A stretch of 41,989 bases of DNA, taken from contig SHLT01000009.1 in assembly GCA_004282875.1 (NCBI GenBank), positions 1-41,989 on the forward strand, written 5' to 3'. This DNA is from Chromatiales bacterium. Its GTDB lineage: Bacteria; Pseudomonadota; Gammaproteobacteria; Steroidobacterales; Woeseiaceae. The notes under the pieces are model-generated. The model did no database searches. It was not told the DNA's origin and saw nothing but the letters and a program-made list of their open reading frames with translations. A program made the position numbers and the translations under genes. Positions 15,407-24,279 of this stretch are shown one piece after another (position 1 is the stretch's first letter; each line of letters starts with the position of its first letter).

Positions 15407-18400
15407 TCTGCAGCCGACACGGGATGCTCGGCCTGACCGAGTCGTCCCCGCCACTCAGCAAGCAGTTCATCGCGATTGCCAAACAGCCCTGGGCTGGTCG
15501 ACCCGGGGAAACCCAGCTCTACGAGTTCGACAAAGCCGTTGCGCGCTGCCGGGAGGTACGCCCGGTTCGCCGTGTCCGACCCGGCTGGCCCAAATACAAT
15601 ACGAGCACCATTGAGCGGTTTTGGTGAAAACGCACTGTCGACCCAGTGAAGGCCATTCACACCCAGGCTGACCCGGTGCGTCCACCGCGCAGTCCTGAAA
15701 TAGGCCCGCGCGCCGCTGTTACCGAACGCGATTTCCTCCACGGGCCCCGGAATCTGGAGAGCCTGGCTACCGAGTCGCCCCTCGGCCAGCATGAACTGGC
15801 TCGCCAGCCCGGTGTCGTCAACCAGTACGAGGTACTCGCCGCGCGGTGACACGGCCAATTGTCGAATTGCGCTCGCCGCCTGCCAGAGTTGTTGCATCGA
15901 CCAGTTGCCGTCGCCATCGCGTGAAATGACGCGGAGCACGCCATTCGCGCCACCCGCATAGAGACGACCGTCCGGTGCAAATGCAAGGCTTGCGAGCATT
16001 TCCCCGAACTCGAACTCGGCGCCAGCCGAACCGTCTTCGACATTGAGCAAATCCAGGCCCGTTGCCTTGAGCACCGCAAGTACGGCGCCATCGGGAGAGA
16101 AGGCGAGGTCCTCAATGGCGCCGCCCGGAATCTGTGCGATCCACGCGTAGGGCTGCCCGCCCTGCGCATCCCACACGCGAACCGTGTTATCTACGGCGGC
16201 ACTGGCAATCCGGGATCCCGAGAGGTCGACACCCAGGCGCACGACTTCTGCCGTGTGGCCGACGAAGCTGACGTCCTCGCTCAGCGCCTGCACTTCCGCG
16301 AGGCTCGCCCCTCCAGAAAGGACGTGAACATGCCCACCCGGATCGCCGATCGCCATGCCTTTGCCGCCGGGCAACGCGACCATCACGCGATCCGCGGACG
16401 GTTGCCAGAGTGAGTGCTCTGTGTCCAACGGTCCGCCCTCTGCGGCAGCCGGAATCTCGGTTGCCTGCCAGAAGCGCGACAGACCCTGCCGGTTGCCGGT
16501 AAATATGACTTTTTCATCGGTACTGAAAGCGAGCATCGTGCTTTGCCCCGCCCCACTGAACACGCCAATGGGCGGCCCGACAAGTCGCCCGTCGTCACTT
16601 CTGTACGTCTGGAATCCCGTTTCCGCCCGGCCCGCGAGGACACCCGTGCCGGAAGGAGAAAACACGAGGCGCCAGTTACCCGGCGCAAAATCTTCCAGAA
16701 GGGGTCTTTGCGGGCGAGAGATACTCCACAATGACACGCCTGACTGACCATGCACGACGCCGAGCGCATCACCGCCGGCAGCAAGCTGAATCGAGCTCGG
16801 TTGCAGCGGCAAATCGATCTGCGCCAGCAACCCCCCGGTCGCGAAATCCCATACGCGGACAGCCCGATCGTAATCGGCCACGGCAATTCTCGAGCCCGAC
16901 GGATCCGTGGCAACCAGCGACGGGACGCCCGCCACGACCAGTTCGCCGGCCACCTCGCCCCGTTCGAGTGACCACAGTTCAAGACGTGTCTCAATGTCGC
17001 CGCGATGTACCGCAAACAGGTACATCCCGTCCTTCGTCAGCTGGGCATCCGTACTCGCCGCGCCGACCGGAAGCGTCATGATGCGATCGCCGGACTCCGT
17101 GTCCCAGATGTTCACGCCGTCCTGGGTGGCTGTCACCAGTCGTCTCGCCGCGGCATCCAGACCAATCAGTTTTTCGTTTTCGCTGACCGCGATAGCGCGC
17201 ACCGGTTCGGCGAAAGCAAGGTCCCAGATTCGGGCACTATCGCTTTGCATCGCGCGCGCAATGGCATAGCGGCCGCTATCTTCAAACCACACATTGTCCG
17301 TTTCGCGCTCGACCGGGTCGGGAATATTCAGGCCGCGCTGAAAGTCTTCGACGGCGCCCTGGGCGTTCAGTTTCAGGTTCCAGCCGACCAGCTGACCGGC
17401 AACGCCCAGACTCTCGTCGCGCACGCTGATTGACCAGGTGCCGGCCATCGATTCTCCGATAAGCGTGCGCAATTGCGCCACGGGAATTCGAATATCTTCG
17501 TTGCTCGAGGTGCGCTCGAGCCCGGTCTCGATCTCTACCGCTCGCCCTGACGGTGCAATAATCTTGATGCGCAGGTCGTTCAGGCGAGCGTGACTGATGT
17601 TCAGCGTCAATCCGATCCGATTGACCTGGCCTTCACGATCGACGATGACGCGACGGACCAGCGGCACGACCTCAAGCGCAGTGACCGTCCAGCCATCTCG
17701 CGGCTGCAGCTCACGGGTGGCGTAGGACCATTGTGTGATGCTCGCCCCCTCAGCCGACGTCAACAGGAGATTGTCAGGATCGAAAACGCTCGTACTGCCA
17801 GGCTGCGAGGGTAGTGTCGCAAGCAACAGCGGGTAGTCATCGGAAATCAGGCTTGCCGCACGCTGGCGGCGTCGTGGCGTCGGCATCACCAGGGACTCGA
17901 GCGTTGCCAGCAGCGCGGCATCGCGGTCCTCACGCCGGAGCGCAAGGCTGGCTTGCCGGTCCCAGAAAGAACCGCGCAACGTATCAGGCAAGCGTCCGGC
18001 ATTAGGCACGTCGGCGGCTAACACGGTGATCGCGTCGATCTCCTCGGCCGTGGCGGCCAGTGCGGCCCGCTGCTCCACGAAGCCGCGAAACAGGTTGTCT
18101 GCCGTGTCCCTGTGTCCCGGGAACGAACGAAGGTTGAGGTACGCCGACCGGGCAACCTCGAGTTCGACCTCGGGCGACGCCAGAACCTCCATATAGGGTC
18201 GCGGTAACCACTGCGTGTACCAGAACGGCAACAAGGTAAACAACAGGATGATGCCCGCCACCACGGCCGGCACCCGCAGTCGCGTAGGAAGATTGTTATT
18301 CGCCCAGCGTGCCGTAAACACGGCCGCATAGAGACGATTGCGAACCCGCAGGTTACCGTCATGGTCGATCTCGATAAGCCCGACGGCCATCAGGCGCCGC

Positions 18401-19425
18401 TGCAAAGCCGAACCCAGGTCGGCAGCTACCTCGACACCCTTGCGAATACGGCCGTACAAGTTGAGAAGCGGCTCCATTTGCTTCTCGTCATCGACAATCA
18501 CCCGATGAATGTGGCTCATGTGGGGTTCGCTGTGCAGTGCCGCTCGTCCGGCCAGCTGCGTGGTCGCATAGCGATCGACGCGCGCTACCACATCATCGCC
18601 AACGTCGTCTCGCGCTACCTGGCGCGCAAGCTTCTGGCTCAGATAGGGCTGTCCACGCGTCCAGTAGTAGATACGATCCAGAGCATCAGCGGCTTTGTCA
18701 TGATCGAGATTCAGCTCAGTGGCAAACAGGTCAAGTTGCTCACGCGAGAAGTCGTCGAGCGGAATCGGCTGCGTAACGTTGAATGGTGACAGCTCGGGCT
18801 CGGCGACCAGGCTGACCGGGTCACATTCGCCGAGCAGCACAAAGGTCAGGCGCGAGAAATCGGGGTCGGTCGTTCGCGCATTGTGCGCGGCGCGAATACT
18901 GGCCAGCAGCTGGTCGGCGAACGGCAGGTCTTCGATGCACTGGATCTCATCGACGAAAACGACAATCGGTTCGGCCACGAACTGGAGCACGATTTCGGAA
19001 TAGAATTCGAGAAGCCGCTGGCGGTTGCTCAGGATCGACTTGTCATGCCACCAGGTCTGGAGGTCGTAACGGATCCGCAACTGGCGCAACAAGCGATACG
19101 CGACGTTGTAGTACCAGCGCCCCGGGTCGCTGCCGCCGTCGCGGACACCAATATGCTCGAGGTCGAGAATGGCGATCTTGCAGCCGCTGGCTTCCAGACG
19201 GGCAGCCGTTGCGGCAATCAGGCTCGACTTGCCGCTACGATCCGGCGCCAGCACATGCGCGTAGCGGCCGCCGATCGCGCTTTCGTACAGCAAGTCGTCC
19301 GCCCGGCGCCGCACGTAGCCTGCCCGCACCGCGTGCAGGGGAGCGCCTACGCTGAAAAACTCGCCGGTCGAATCTGTCCGCTTCCTGTCGGAAGACGGGA
19401 CCTGGTCACTCGAATCTTCGCTCAT
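15403..19425 (-). CDS. AAA-like ATPase / single membrane helix / P domain / WD40 propeller protein (1340 aa)
   Basis: Residues about 20-370 form an AAA-like (AAA_35-type) ATPase: Walker A-like APDRSGKSS (60-68, with Ala in place of the first Gly) and Walker B IVVFVDEIQ (Asp159, Glu160). A single hydrophobic helix at about 385-403 follows a basic stretch, suggesting the ATPase is cytoplasmic and the rest periplasmic. After a helical linker, residues about 585-690 match a proprotein-convertase P (Homo B) domain: IGLTLNISHARLNDLRIKIIAPSGRAVE, then AGTWSISVRDESLGVAGQLVGWNLKL. From about 710 to 1310, WD40-like blades recur (for example SGSRIASAAVDNTVRVWD and RRLVTATQDGVNIWD), enough for two propellers. 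No protease or kinase domain is attached. It is divergent from a RIO-like kinase 53 bases away. It may be a membrane sensor of the STAND type; substrate and output are unknown. Confidence 0.9.
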   Translation of the reverse strand: MSEDSSDQVPSSDRKRTDSTGEFFSVGAPLHAVRAGYVRRRADDLLYESAIGGRYAHVLAPDRSGKSSLIAATAARLEASGCKIAILDLEHIGVRDGGSDPGRWYYNVAYRLLRQLRIRYDLQTWWHDKSILSNRQRLLEFYSEIVLQFVAEPIVVFVDEIQCIEDLPFADQLLASIRAAHNARTTDPDFSRLTFVLLGECDPVSLVAEPELSPFNVTQPIPLDDFSREQLDLFATELNLDHDKAADALDRIYYWTRGQPYLSQKLARQVARDDVGDDVVARVDRYATTQLAGRAALHSEPHMSHIHRVIVDDEKQMEPLLNLYGRIRKGVEVAADLGSALQRRLMAVGLIEIDHDGNLRVRNRLYAAVFTARWANNNLPTRLRVPAVVAGIILLFTLLPFWYTQWLPRPYMEVLASPEVELEVARSAYLNLRSFPGHRDTADNLFRGFVEQRAALAATAEEIDAITVLAADVPNAGRLPDTLRGSFWDRQASLALRREDRDAALLATLESLVMPTPRRRQRAASLISDDYPLLLATLPSQPGSTSVFDPDNLLLTSAEGASITQWSYATRELQPRDGWTVTALEVVPLVRRVIVDREGQVNRIGLTLNISHARLNDLRIKIIAPSGRAVEIETGLERTSSNEDIRIPVAQLRTLIGESMAGTWSISVRDESLGVAGQLVGWNLKLNAQGAVEDFQRGLNIPDPVERETDNVWFEDSGRYAIARAMQSDSARIWDLAFAEPVRAIAVSENEKLIGLDAAARRLVTATQDGVNIWDTESGDRIMTLPVGAASTDAQLTKDGMYLFAVHRGDIETRLELWSLERGEVAGELVVAGVPSLVATDPSGSRIAVADYDRAVRVWDFATGGLLAQIDLPLQPSSIQLAAGGDALGVVHGQSGVSLWSISRPQRPLLEDFAPGNWRLVFSPSGTGVLAGRAETGFQTYRSDDGRLVGPPIGVFSGAGQSTMLAFSTDEKVIFTGNRQGLSRFWQATEIPAAAEGGPLDTEHSLWQPSADRVMVALPGGKGMAIGDPGGHVHVLSGGASLAEVQALSEDVSFVGHTAEVVRLGVDLSGSRIASAAVDNTVRVWDAQGGQPYAWIAQIPGGAIEDLAFSPDGAVLAVLKATGLDLLNVEDGSAGAEFEFGEMLASLAFAPDGRLYAGGANGVLRVISRDGDGNWSMQQLWQAASAIRQLAVSPRGEYLVLVDDTGLASQFMLAEGRLGSQALQIPGPVEEIAFGNSGARAYFRTARWTHRVSLGVNGLHWVDSAFSPKPLNGARIVFGPAGSDTANRAYLPAARNGFVELVELGFPGSTSPGLFGNRDELLAEWRGRLGQAEHPVSAAD

Positions 19426-19478
19426 GCAGTATCGTCAGCCATACCACGGCAGCCTATTCTGGCATTATTCTCAATGAA

Positions 19479-20132
19479 ATGGATGGCGAACGACTTCTAA
19501 AGTGTGACCTGTTTGGCGAAGTTCTGCTCCGTGAGCGTGAGACGGGGCCGGAAATCGTGCGCAACGCCGCTGCCGCGCGCTGGTGGCTGCGCTGGCTCGC
19601 ACGCTACCTGCTGCGGCGCGAAGCCGAGGCGCTGGCTGCGCTGGACGGTCTGGCGGGCGTTCCGCAGCTCATGCGTCACGACCGCGACACCCTGGTGCGA
19701 AGCTACCTGGCCGGAAAACCTCTGCACCAGGCCGGTGCTGTCGATCCCGACTGGTTCAAGGCCGCCGCGCGCCTGCTACGGCGCCTGCACAGGGCCGACG
19801 TTTGCCACAACGACCTTGCGAAGGAACCCAACCTGCTCGTCCTCGACGACGGCAGCCCGGCCCTCATCGATTTCCAGCTTGCGTGGCGCAGTCCCCGCCG
19901 TGGCCGGATGTTTCGCATTGCGGCGCGCGAGGACATCCGTCACCTGCTCAAACACAAACGCACCTACTGTGCCGGGCGCCTTACCACCCGGGAACGCGAT
20001 ATCCTTGCGAATCCCTCCCCGGTATCCCGTGCCTGGATAGGCCTGACCAAACCCGTCTACCTGTTCGTCACCCGCCGCCTGCTGGGCTGGGCCGACCGTG
20101 AAGGCGCCGCAGACCGGGGTGCCCGCAAGTAG
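19479..20132 (+). CDS. RIO1/InaA-like protein kinase domain protein
   Basis: 217 residues. The catalytic loop HNDLAKEPN (His110, Asp112, Asn118) and the metal-binding DFQ (Asp131; DFG in typical kinases) identify a RIO/lipopolysaccharide-kinase-like fold. The upstream REAEALAAL helix resembles helix C; the usual ATP-binding Lys of the N-lobe is not evident. A glycine-rich loop is weak (LFGEVLL). Kinases of this small class in proteobacteria are linked to LPS core phosphorylation (WaaP/InaA) or are of unknown target. It shares a 53-base divergent control region with the ATPase/WD40 gene, so co-regulation is plausible. It ends with a short Arg-rich tail. Confidence 0.85.
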   Translation: MDGERLLKCDLFGEVLLRERETGPEIVRNAAAARWWLRWLARYLLRREAEALAALDGLAGVPQLMRHDRDTLVRSYLAGKPLHQAGAVDPDWFKAAARLLRRLHRADVCHNDLAKEPNLLVLDDGSPALIDFQLAWRSPRRGRMFRIAAREDIRHLLKHKRTYCAGRLTTRERDILANPSPVSRAWIGLTKPVYLFVTRRLLGWADREGAADRGARK

Positions 20133-20195
20133 GGCGTACCCTGCCACTGGGGTATACTCGCGCTGCCCGCCATCACCGGAAACGAAGGAACTGCA

Positions 20196-20444
20196 GTGGA
20201 ATTTTGTCATCAACACAACCTGGTCGATCCCAGCCAGGCCGGCAAAGAACGTAACTTCGGCATCCGCGTGACGCTGCCGGCACGCGATACGTTGCGCAAG
20301 GTCCTGGGCGATGACTGGGAGCGCCAGCACTGGTACGCCAGCGAAGCGGAACGGGACGCGGCGTTCGACGATATGGCAGAGCGGCACGGCTATTACCGCA
20401 AGACGGACAACCCCACGCAGATTCTCGAGAAGATCACGCGCTGA
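20196..20444 (+). CDS. Small conserved-looking protein, function unknown
   Basis: 82 residues, GTG start with AAGGA six to seven bases upstream. It is soluble, without signal or membrane segment. Composition is well balanced and charged: FGIRVTLPARDTLRKVLGDDWERQHWY followed by ERDAAFDDMAERHGYYRKTDNP. This looks like a real folded protein. I recognise no domain. It is 63 bases downstream of the kinase gene and could be cotranscribed. Its TGA stop abuts the TGA stop of the converging plpD-like gene within a 16-bp palindrome. Confidence 0.75.
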   Translation: MEFCHQHNLVDPSQAGKERNFGIRVTLPARDTLRKVLGDDWERQHWYASEAERDAAFDDMAERHGYYRKTDNPTQILEKITR

Positions 20445-20452
20445 TCAGCGCG
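20437..20452. repeat. 16-bp perfect palindrome formed by two abutting stop codons
   Basis: CGCGCTGATCAGCGCG is perfectly self-complementary. Its centre is TGA (20442-20444, small plus-strand gene) joined to TCA (the minus-strand TGA of the patatin gene at 20447-20445). There are no bases between the two genes. It may serve as a compact hairpin at both 3' ends, though it lacks a loop and a T tract. Confidence 0.75.
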
Positions 20453-22685
20453 AGGGTGCACCGATAAACAGGTAGAAATTCGACTGGCCACGCTCGGCGA
20501 AGCCGGCGGCCAGGTAGACCGGTCCCAGCAGCGTGTCGAAACCCGCAAACAGGCTCCCGTTCCACAGCATCGAATCGAAACTGATGTCAGAGCGGCGCGT
20601 CCAGACGTTACCCGCTTCGGCCGACATGCCGAGGTAGATCGGCGTGTCCAGGAAACCGCTCGTATCGCCGACACGCCGATAGAACACGAGTTTTGCCAGC
20701 CCGGCGTGCGGTCCCGCGATTTCACCGCGCTCGAGCCCCGACAGGCGCAGGAATCCGCCCAACGGGAAGAAGTCCTGAATTGCGTCGTCCGATTCGAGCG
20801 TTGTCGCGTAGCTCAGCCCCAGCTGCAGACTGTTCTTGCCGCGACTCCAGGTCTGCGTTGCCTCGCCTTCGATCAGGTCGAATTCATGATCCGCCCCGAG
20901 TCCGGGGCGCGACAGGGTCCAGCGAATATCGCTGAGCAGCCCGCGCCGCGGAAAGCGAGCACTGTCGAGCGTATCGAAGCGCAGGCGCGCGAACGCCCCA
21001 CCCGTATGGAAGTCGACGTTCGGCAACATCGGGTCGCCGACTTTCACGCGCGCCTCACCGAGCCCGCGAAACACGCCGACCCGGAGCTCGCCGACACGCC
21101 CCAGCTCGCGCCCGAAGTCCAGTCCCGCTTCGGCTTCGGAGAGCCGCAGGCTGGCAATCGTCGAGTCTTCGAGAAAGGCATTGATATTCGACTGCTCCAC
21201 GTTGATGCGCGGCGCAATAAACAGGCGCGAATCGGCGCTCAGCGGCTGGTAGAACTCGGAAAAGAGCTTCGGATCAGTTCCCAGTCTCAAGTCGGTGCGC
21301 CACTCCGCGCCGAGACGGTTAATACCGGCGCGGGTCATGCGCGCACCGAGATTGAACGCGGTCGAGCCTTCGAAGTCATCTTCCAGCGAAAGACCGAACT
21401 GCAGGAAATTCGGTCCCCAGCTCTTGGTGCGAGCCCGGTACTCGACCCCGGTCTGGCCGTCCTCCTCCACGAGCTCGTAACTGACTTGCTCATACAAACC
21501 CAGGCCGTACAGGCGATCCGCGTTATGTGCGAGGACACTATGGTCAATCGGGTCGCCCGCTGCCACGTCCAGCTTCGAGGTGAGCACCTCGGCCGCAAGC
21601 TCGCCGTCGTGAACCACGCGAACGAAAGCCAGGTTCGACGCCGGCGGAAAGTGCCGCGAGCGCTGCGCCAGGTAGGCCTGCCATTCGCTTGCCTCAAGCG
21701 ATAGTGACGCCAGCCTGGCAGCTTGCTCGCGCGCCGCCGCCTGTCCGGGGCCGATGGTGTCGAGAATGTCGCCGAAGTTGGTCGACGCGAACGTACCCAG
21801 TTTCGGTCGTATCAGGATATCGTCATCGTCAAGGCGCTCGATCTGCCGCAGGGTTTCTTTGCGGATCAGGATCGTGAGCATCTGCTCGGAGATCGTCAGT
21901 GCGGAACCCAGCTCATCAAGCCGATACAGGGGAAACTCCACGTCGACCGCGATGATGATGTCGATGTCCATTTCCTGCATGACGTGCACTGCGAGGTTGC
22001 CGACAATGCCGCCGTCGACGAGCAATCGACCGTCGATCTCCACCGGCGCGAATACGCCGGGCACCGACATGCTGGCGCGGATCGATCGTCCGAGGTCACC
22101 CTTGTCCATGACCCAGATCTCACCCCTTTCGATATCCGAAGCGATCGCGCGAAACGGGATGGGGAGATCGTCGAAGTCATCGACGTCGGAAACGTCAAGC
22201 GTCAGCTCACGCAGGAGCAGGTCCAGCTTCTGCCCCTGGATAGCACCTTTTGGCAGCACCAGCTCGGTCCCGCGAATACCCAGTTCGAAATCGATCGGTA
22301 CCTGTCTGTCGTCCTGTTTGCGACGGAAACTCTGATCTTCACGGTCCGGCTCGTCGGTCAGCGCCGCAGCCCAGTCCAGCGAGCCAACAAGATACTCGAG
22401 GTCCTCGGCGCTCATTCCTGTCGCATACAGTCCGCCGACGATCGCACCCATGCTGGTGCCGACAATCGCGTCAACGGGCACGCGCATGCGCTCCAGTTCC
22501 TTGAGAACGCCAATATGCGCGGCGCCCCGGGCGCCACCTCCGCCCAGGACAAGGCCGACTTTCGGCCGTTCTGCTTGCACCGCGGTATCAGCCGGGGCAA
22601 GCGACTCCTCGGCCTGCGACCTGCCTGACACCATCAGCGTCAGAAAGACCGGCGCCAGAAATAGCCAACGCAGGAAATCGCTCAT
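20445..22685 (-). CDS. PlpD-like patatin phospholipase with POTRA and outer-membrane barrel (type Vd secretion)
   Basis: 746 residues with a signal peptide (SDFLRWLFLAPVFLTLMVSGRSQA). Residues about 42-240 are a patatin lipase: oxyanion motif GGGGARG (48-54), nucleophile elbow GTSMG (Ser78) and DGG (Asp224) for the Ser-Asp dyad. A POTRA-like segment (about 355-430) and a BamA/Omp85-like C-terminal 16-strand-type barrel follow, ending in FYLFIGAPSR. This order defines PlpD-type autotransporters, which expose or release a phospholipase A1 at the outer membrane. The ATG lies 4 bases after the glpD stop, so it is the last gene of the ilvN-proB-proA-glpD operon. Confidence 0.93.
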   Translation of the reverse strand: MSDFLRWLFLAPVFLTLMVSGRSQAEESLAPADTAVQAERPKVGLVLGGGGARGAAHIGVLKELERMRVPVDAIVGTSMGAIVGGLYATGMSAEDLEYLVGSLDWAAALTDEPDREDQSFRRKQDDRQVPIDFELGIRGTELVLPKGAIQGQKLDLLLRELTLDVSDVDDFDDLPIPFRAIASDIERGEIWVMDKGDLGRSIRASMSVPGVFAPVEIDGRLLVDGGIVGNLAVHVMQEMDIDIIIAVDVEFPLYRLDELGSALTISEQMLTILIRKETLRQIERLDDDDILIRPKLGTFASTNFGDILDTIGPGQAAAREQAARLASLSLEASEWQAYLAQRSRHFPPASNLAFVRVVHDGELAAEVLTSKLDVAAGDPIDHSVLAHNADRLYGLGLYEQVSYELVEEDGQTGVEYRARTKSWGPNFLQFGLSLEDDFEGSTAFNLGARMTRAGINRLGAEWRTDLRLGTDPKLFSEFYQPLSADSRLFIAPRINVEQSNINAFLEDSTIASLRLSEAEAGLDFGRELGRVGELRVGVFRGLGEARVKVGDPMLPNVDFHTGGAFARLRFDTLDSARFPRRGLLSDIRWTLSRPGLGADHEFDLIEGEATQTWSRGKNSLQLGLSYATTLESDDAIQDFFPLGGFLRLSGLERGEIAGPHAGLAKLVFYRRVGDTSGFLDTPIYLGMSAEAGNVWTRRSDISFDSMLWNGSLFAGFDTLLGPVYLAAGFAERGQSNFYLFIGAPSR

Positions 22686-22689
22686 CGAT

Positions 22690-24279
22690 CTACTCTACTC
22701 GCAGCGACTGGGCGTACTCGTTGAGCGCGTCAAGCTGCTGCAACTTGTGTTGCGGCGTCCACCCCGCCTCCGCGGCGGCAATGTCGGCGATCGCCGCGTA
22801 CAGGCTGCGACCCTGGTCCGCATCGAACCCGATCATCATGCGGCGAAACAGAATATCGGTCAGCGTCAACGCAAACTCCTCGCGCAGCGTAAAAACAACC
22901 TCAGCGGCCAGAACCCGGCCATGGGGATCCAACGCCCCTGCCAGGTCACGATTGGCGCTCGCGAGTTCAGCAATGGCGGCGGCACGGCCACCATAGACCC
23001 GCAGCAGTCGTGCCACGCCGGCCTCTGAGAGGGTGTCAAGCGCCCGTAGCGCATCCCGCGCACGGTCTATCCCCCAGGCGCCGGGCAGATCGGTGTCGCG
23101 GGTACGGCACGGCGGCAGGTCGAGACGTTGCAGCTTGTCCAGCTTGTCGATCGTCTGTTCGGCCAGGCTGCGATACGTCGTTAGCTTGCCACCCACGATG
23201 GACAGCAGGCCGCTTGCAATGTCCTTGTTGACCTTGATGATGTGGCGACGCGTGATCGCTGACTCAGGCCCCGCTTCCTTGTAGGGCAGCGGCCGCACGC
23301 CCGCGTAGGCGTAGTGAATGTCGGCTCGGGTCAGGCCGGCCTGCGGGAAAACCCGGTTGGTTTCACTGAGCAGGTAATCGACCTCGGCACCGCTCGCACG
23401 AATATGATCCAGATCTTCATCGTAGCGAATGTCTGTCGTGCCAATCAGGTACTGGTCGTACCACGGAATAATAAAGAACGGTCGGCCATCGGCCTCCGCT
23501 TCGACATAGAACGCGTCACGCGGAGCCCCGTCGAAAGAGCCAACGATGATATGGCTGCCCTTGGTACCGCCAATAAGCCGCTGCGTACGCGAGGGCGCGA
23601 CATCGAGAACCCGATCGACCCACGGCCCGGCTGCATTGACGACGGCTTTGACTCCGACCACCTGCTCGTTGCCGTCAGGATCGTCGTACGCCAGCGATAC
23701 GACAGCACCGTCCTCTACCGCGATGCGTGTTACTTCGCAATGCATCCGAATCCGGGCGCCGGCCGCTTTTGCGGCCAGCAGGTTTTCCAGTACGAGCCGT
23801 TCCGCAAACTCCACCTGGGCATCGTAGTAGCGCGCGGCGGCACGCAGTCCTTCCGCTTTGAGCCCGGGTTCCTCTGCGTGAATTTCATCACCGCTGAGCA
23901 TGTCGTGATTCGGCACGGTCTTGCGCCACGACAGCAGGTCGTAGGCAAGCATCCCCAGCCGGATCAGCCATGGGCCGCGTTTCGCACCGGCATAGACCGG
24001 GATAGTGATACGCAGGGGTTCAACAAGGTGCGGTGCCGTCAGCCGCAGGTACCGTCGCTCATGCAAGGACTCGTAGACCAGCGGGATCTCGCCATACTCG
24101 AGGTAACGCAGCCCGCCATGCACCAGGCGGCTCGAAATCGCGGAGCAGCCGCTGCACATGTCATTTTTGTCGAGAATAATGACGCTGAGGCCGCGCAGTG
24201 CCGCATCGCGGGCAATGCCGGCGCCGTTGATGCCTGCGCCGATAACGGCAAGATCGAAAACCTTGCCGGCCGATGTCAC
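22690..24279 (-). CDS. glpD: Aerobic glycerol-3-phosphate dehydrogenase
   Basis: Oxidises sn-glycerol-3-phosphate to dihydroxyacetone phosphate at the inner membrane with FAD and passes electrons to quinone. 529 residues, typical length. The FAD-binding Rossmann motif is GAGINGAG (14-21), followed by the family motif [16 protein letters not shown] and the [22 protein letters not shown] and [15 protein letters not shown] regions of the substrate domain. The C-terminal DAO_C helical region is present. It starts with GTG in a GTGA overlap with the proA stop, and the plpD-like gene follows 4 bases later. Unlike many glpD genes, it has no glpF or glpK beside it in the window. Confidence 0.96.
   Translation of the reverse strand: MTSAGKVFDLAVIGAGINGAGIARDAALRGLSVIILDKNDMCSGCSAISSRLVHGGLRYLEYGEIPLVYESLHERRYLRLTAPHLVEPLRITIPVYAGAKRGPWLIRLGMLAYDLLSWRKTVPNHDMLSGDEIHAEEPGLKAEGLRAAARYYDAQVEFAERLVLENLLAAKAAGARIRMHCEVTRIAVEDGAVVSLAYDDPDGNEQVVGVKAVVNAAGPWVDRVLDVAPSRTQRLIGGTKGSHIIVGSFDGAPRDAFYVEAEADGRPFFIIPWYDQYLIGTTDIRYDEDLDHIRASGAEVDYLLSETNRVFPQAGLTRADIHYAYAGVRPLPYKEAGPESAITRRHIIKVNKDIASGLLSIVGGKLTTYRSLAEQTIDKLDKLQRLDLPPCRTRDTDLPGAWGIDRARDALRALDTLSEAGVARLLRVYGGRAAAIAELASANRDLAGALDPHGRVLAAEVVFTLREEFALTLTDILFRRMMIGFDADQGRSLYAAIADIAAAEAGWTPQHKLQQLDALNEYAQSLRVE

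Noticed and set aside
19501..19520. Possible insertion-sequence end resembling the 15376 palindrome
   Set aside because: No transposase, no terminal inverted repeat pair and no target duplication beyond the short match.
21723..22628. 301-residue plus-strand frame opposite the patatin gene
   Set aside because: Antisense to the patatin catalytic motifs; not a gene.
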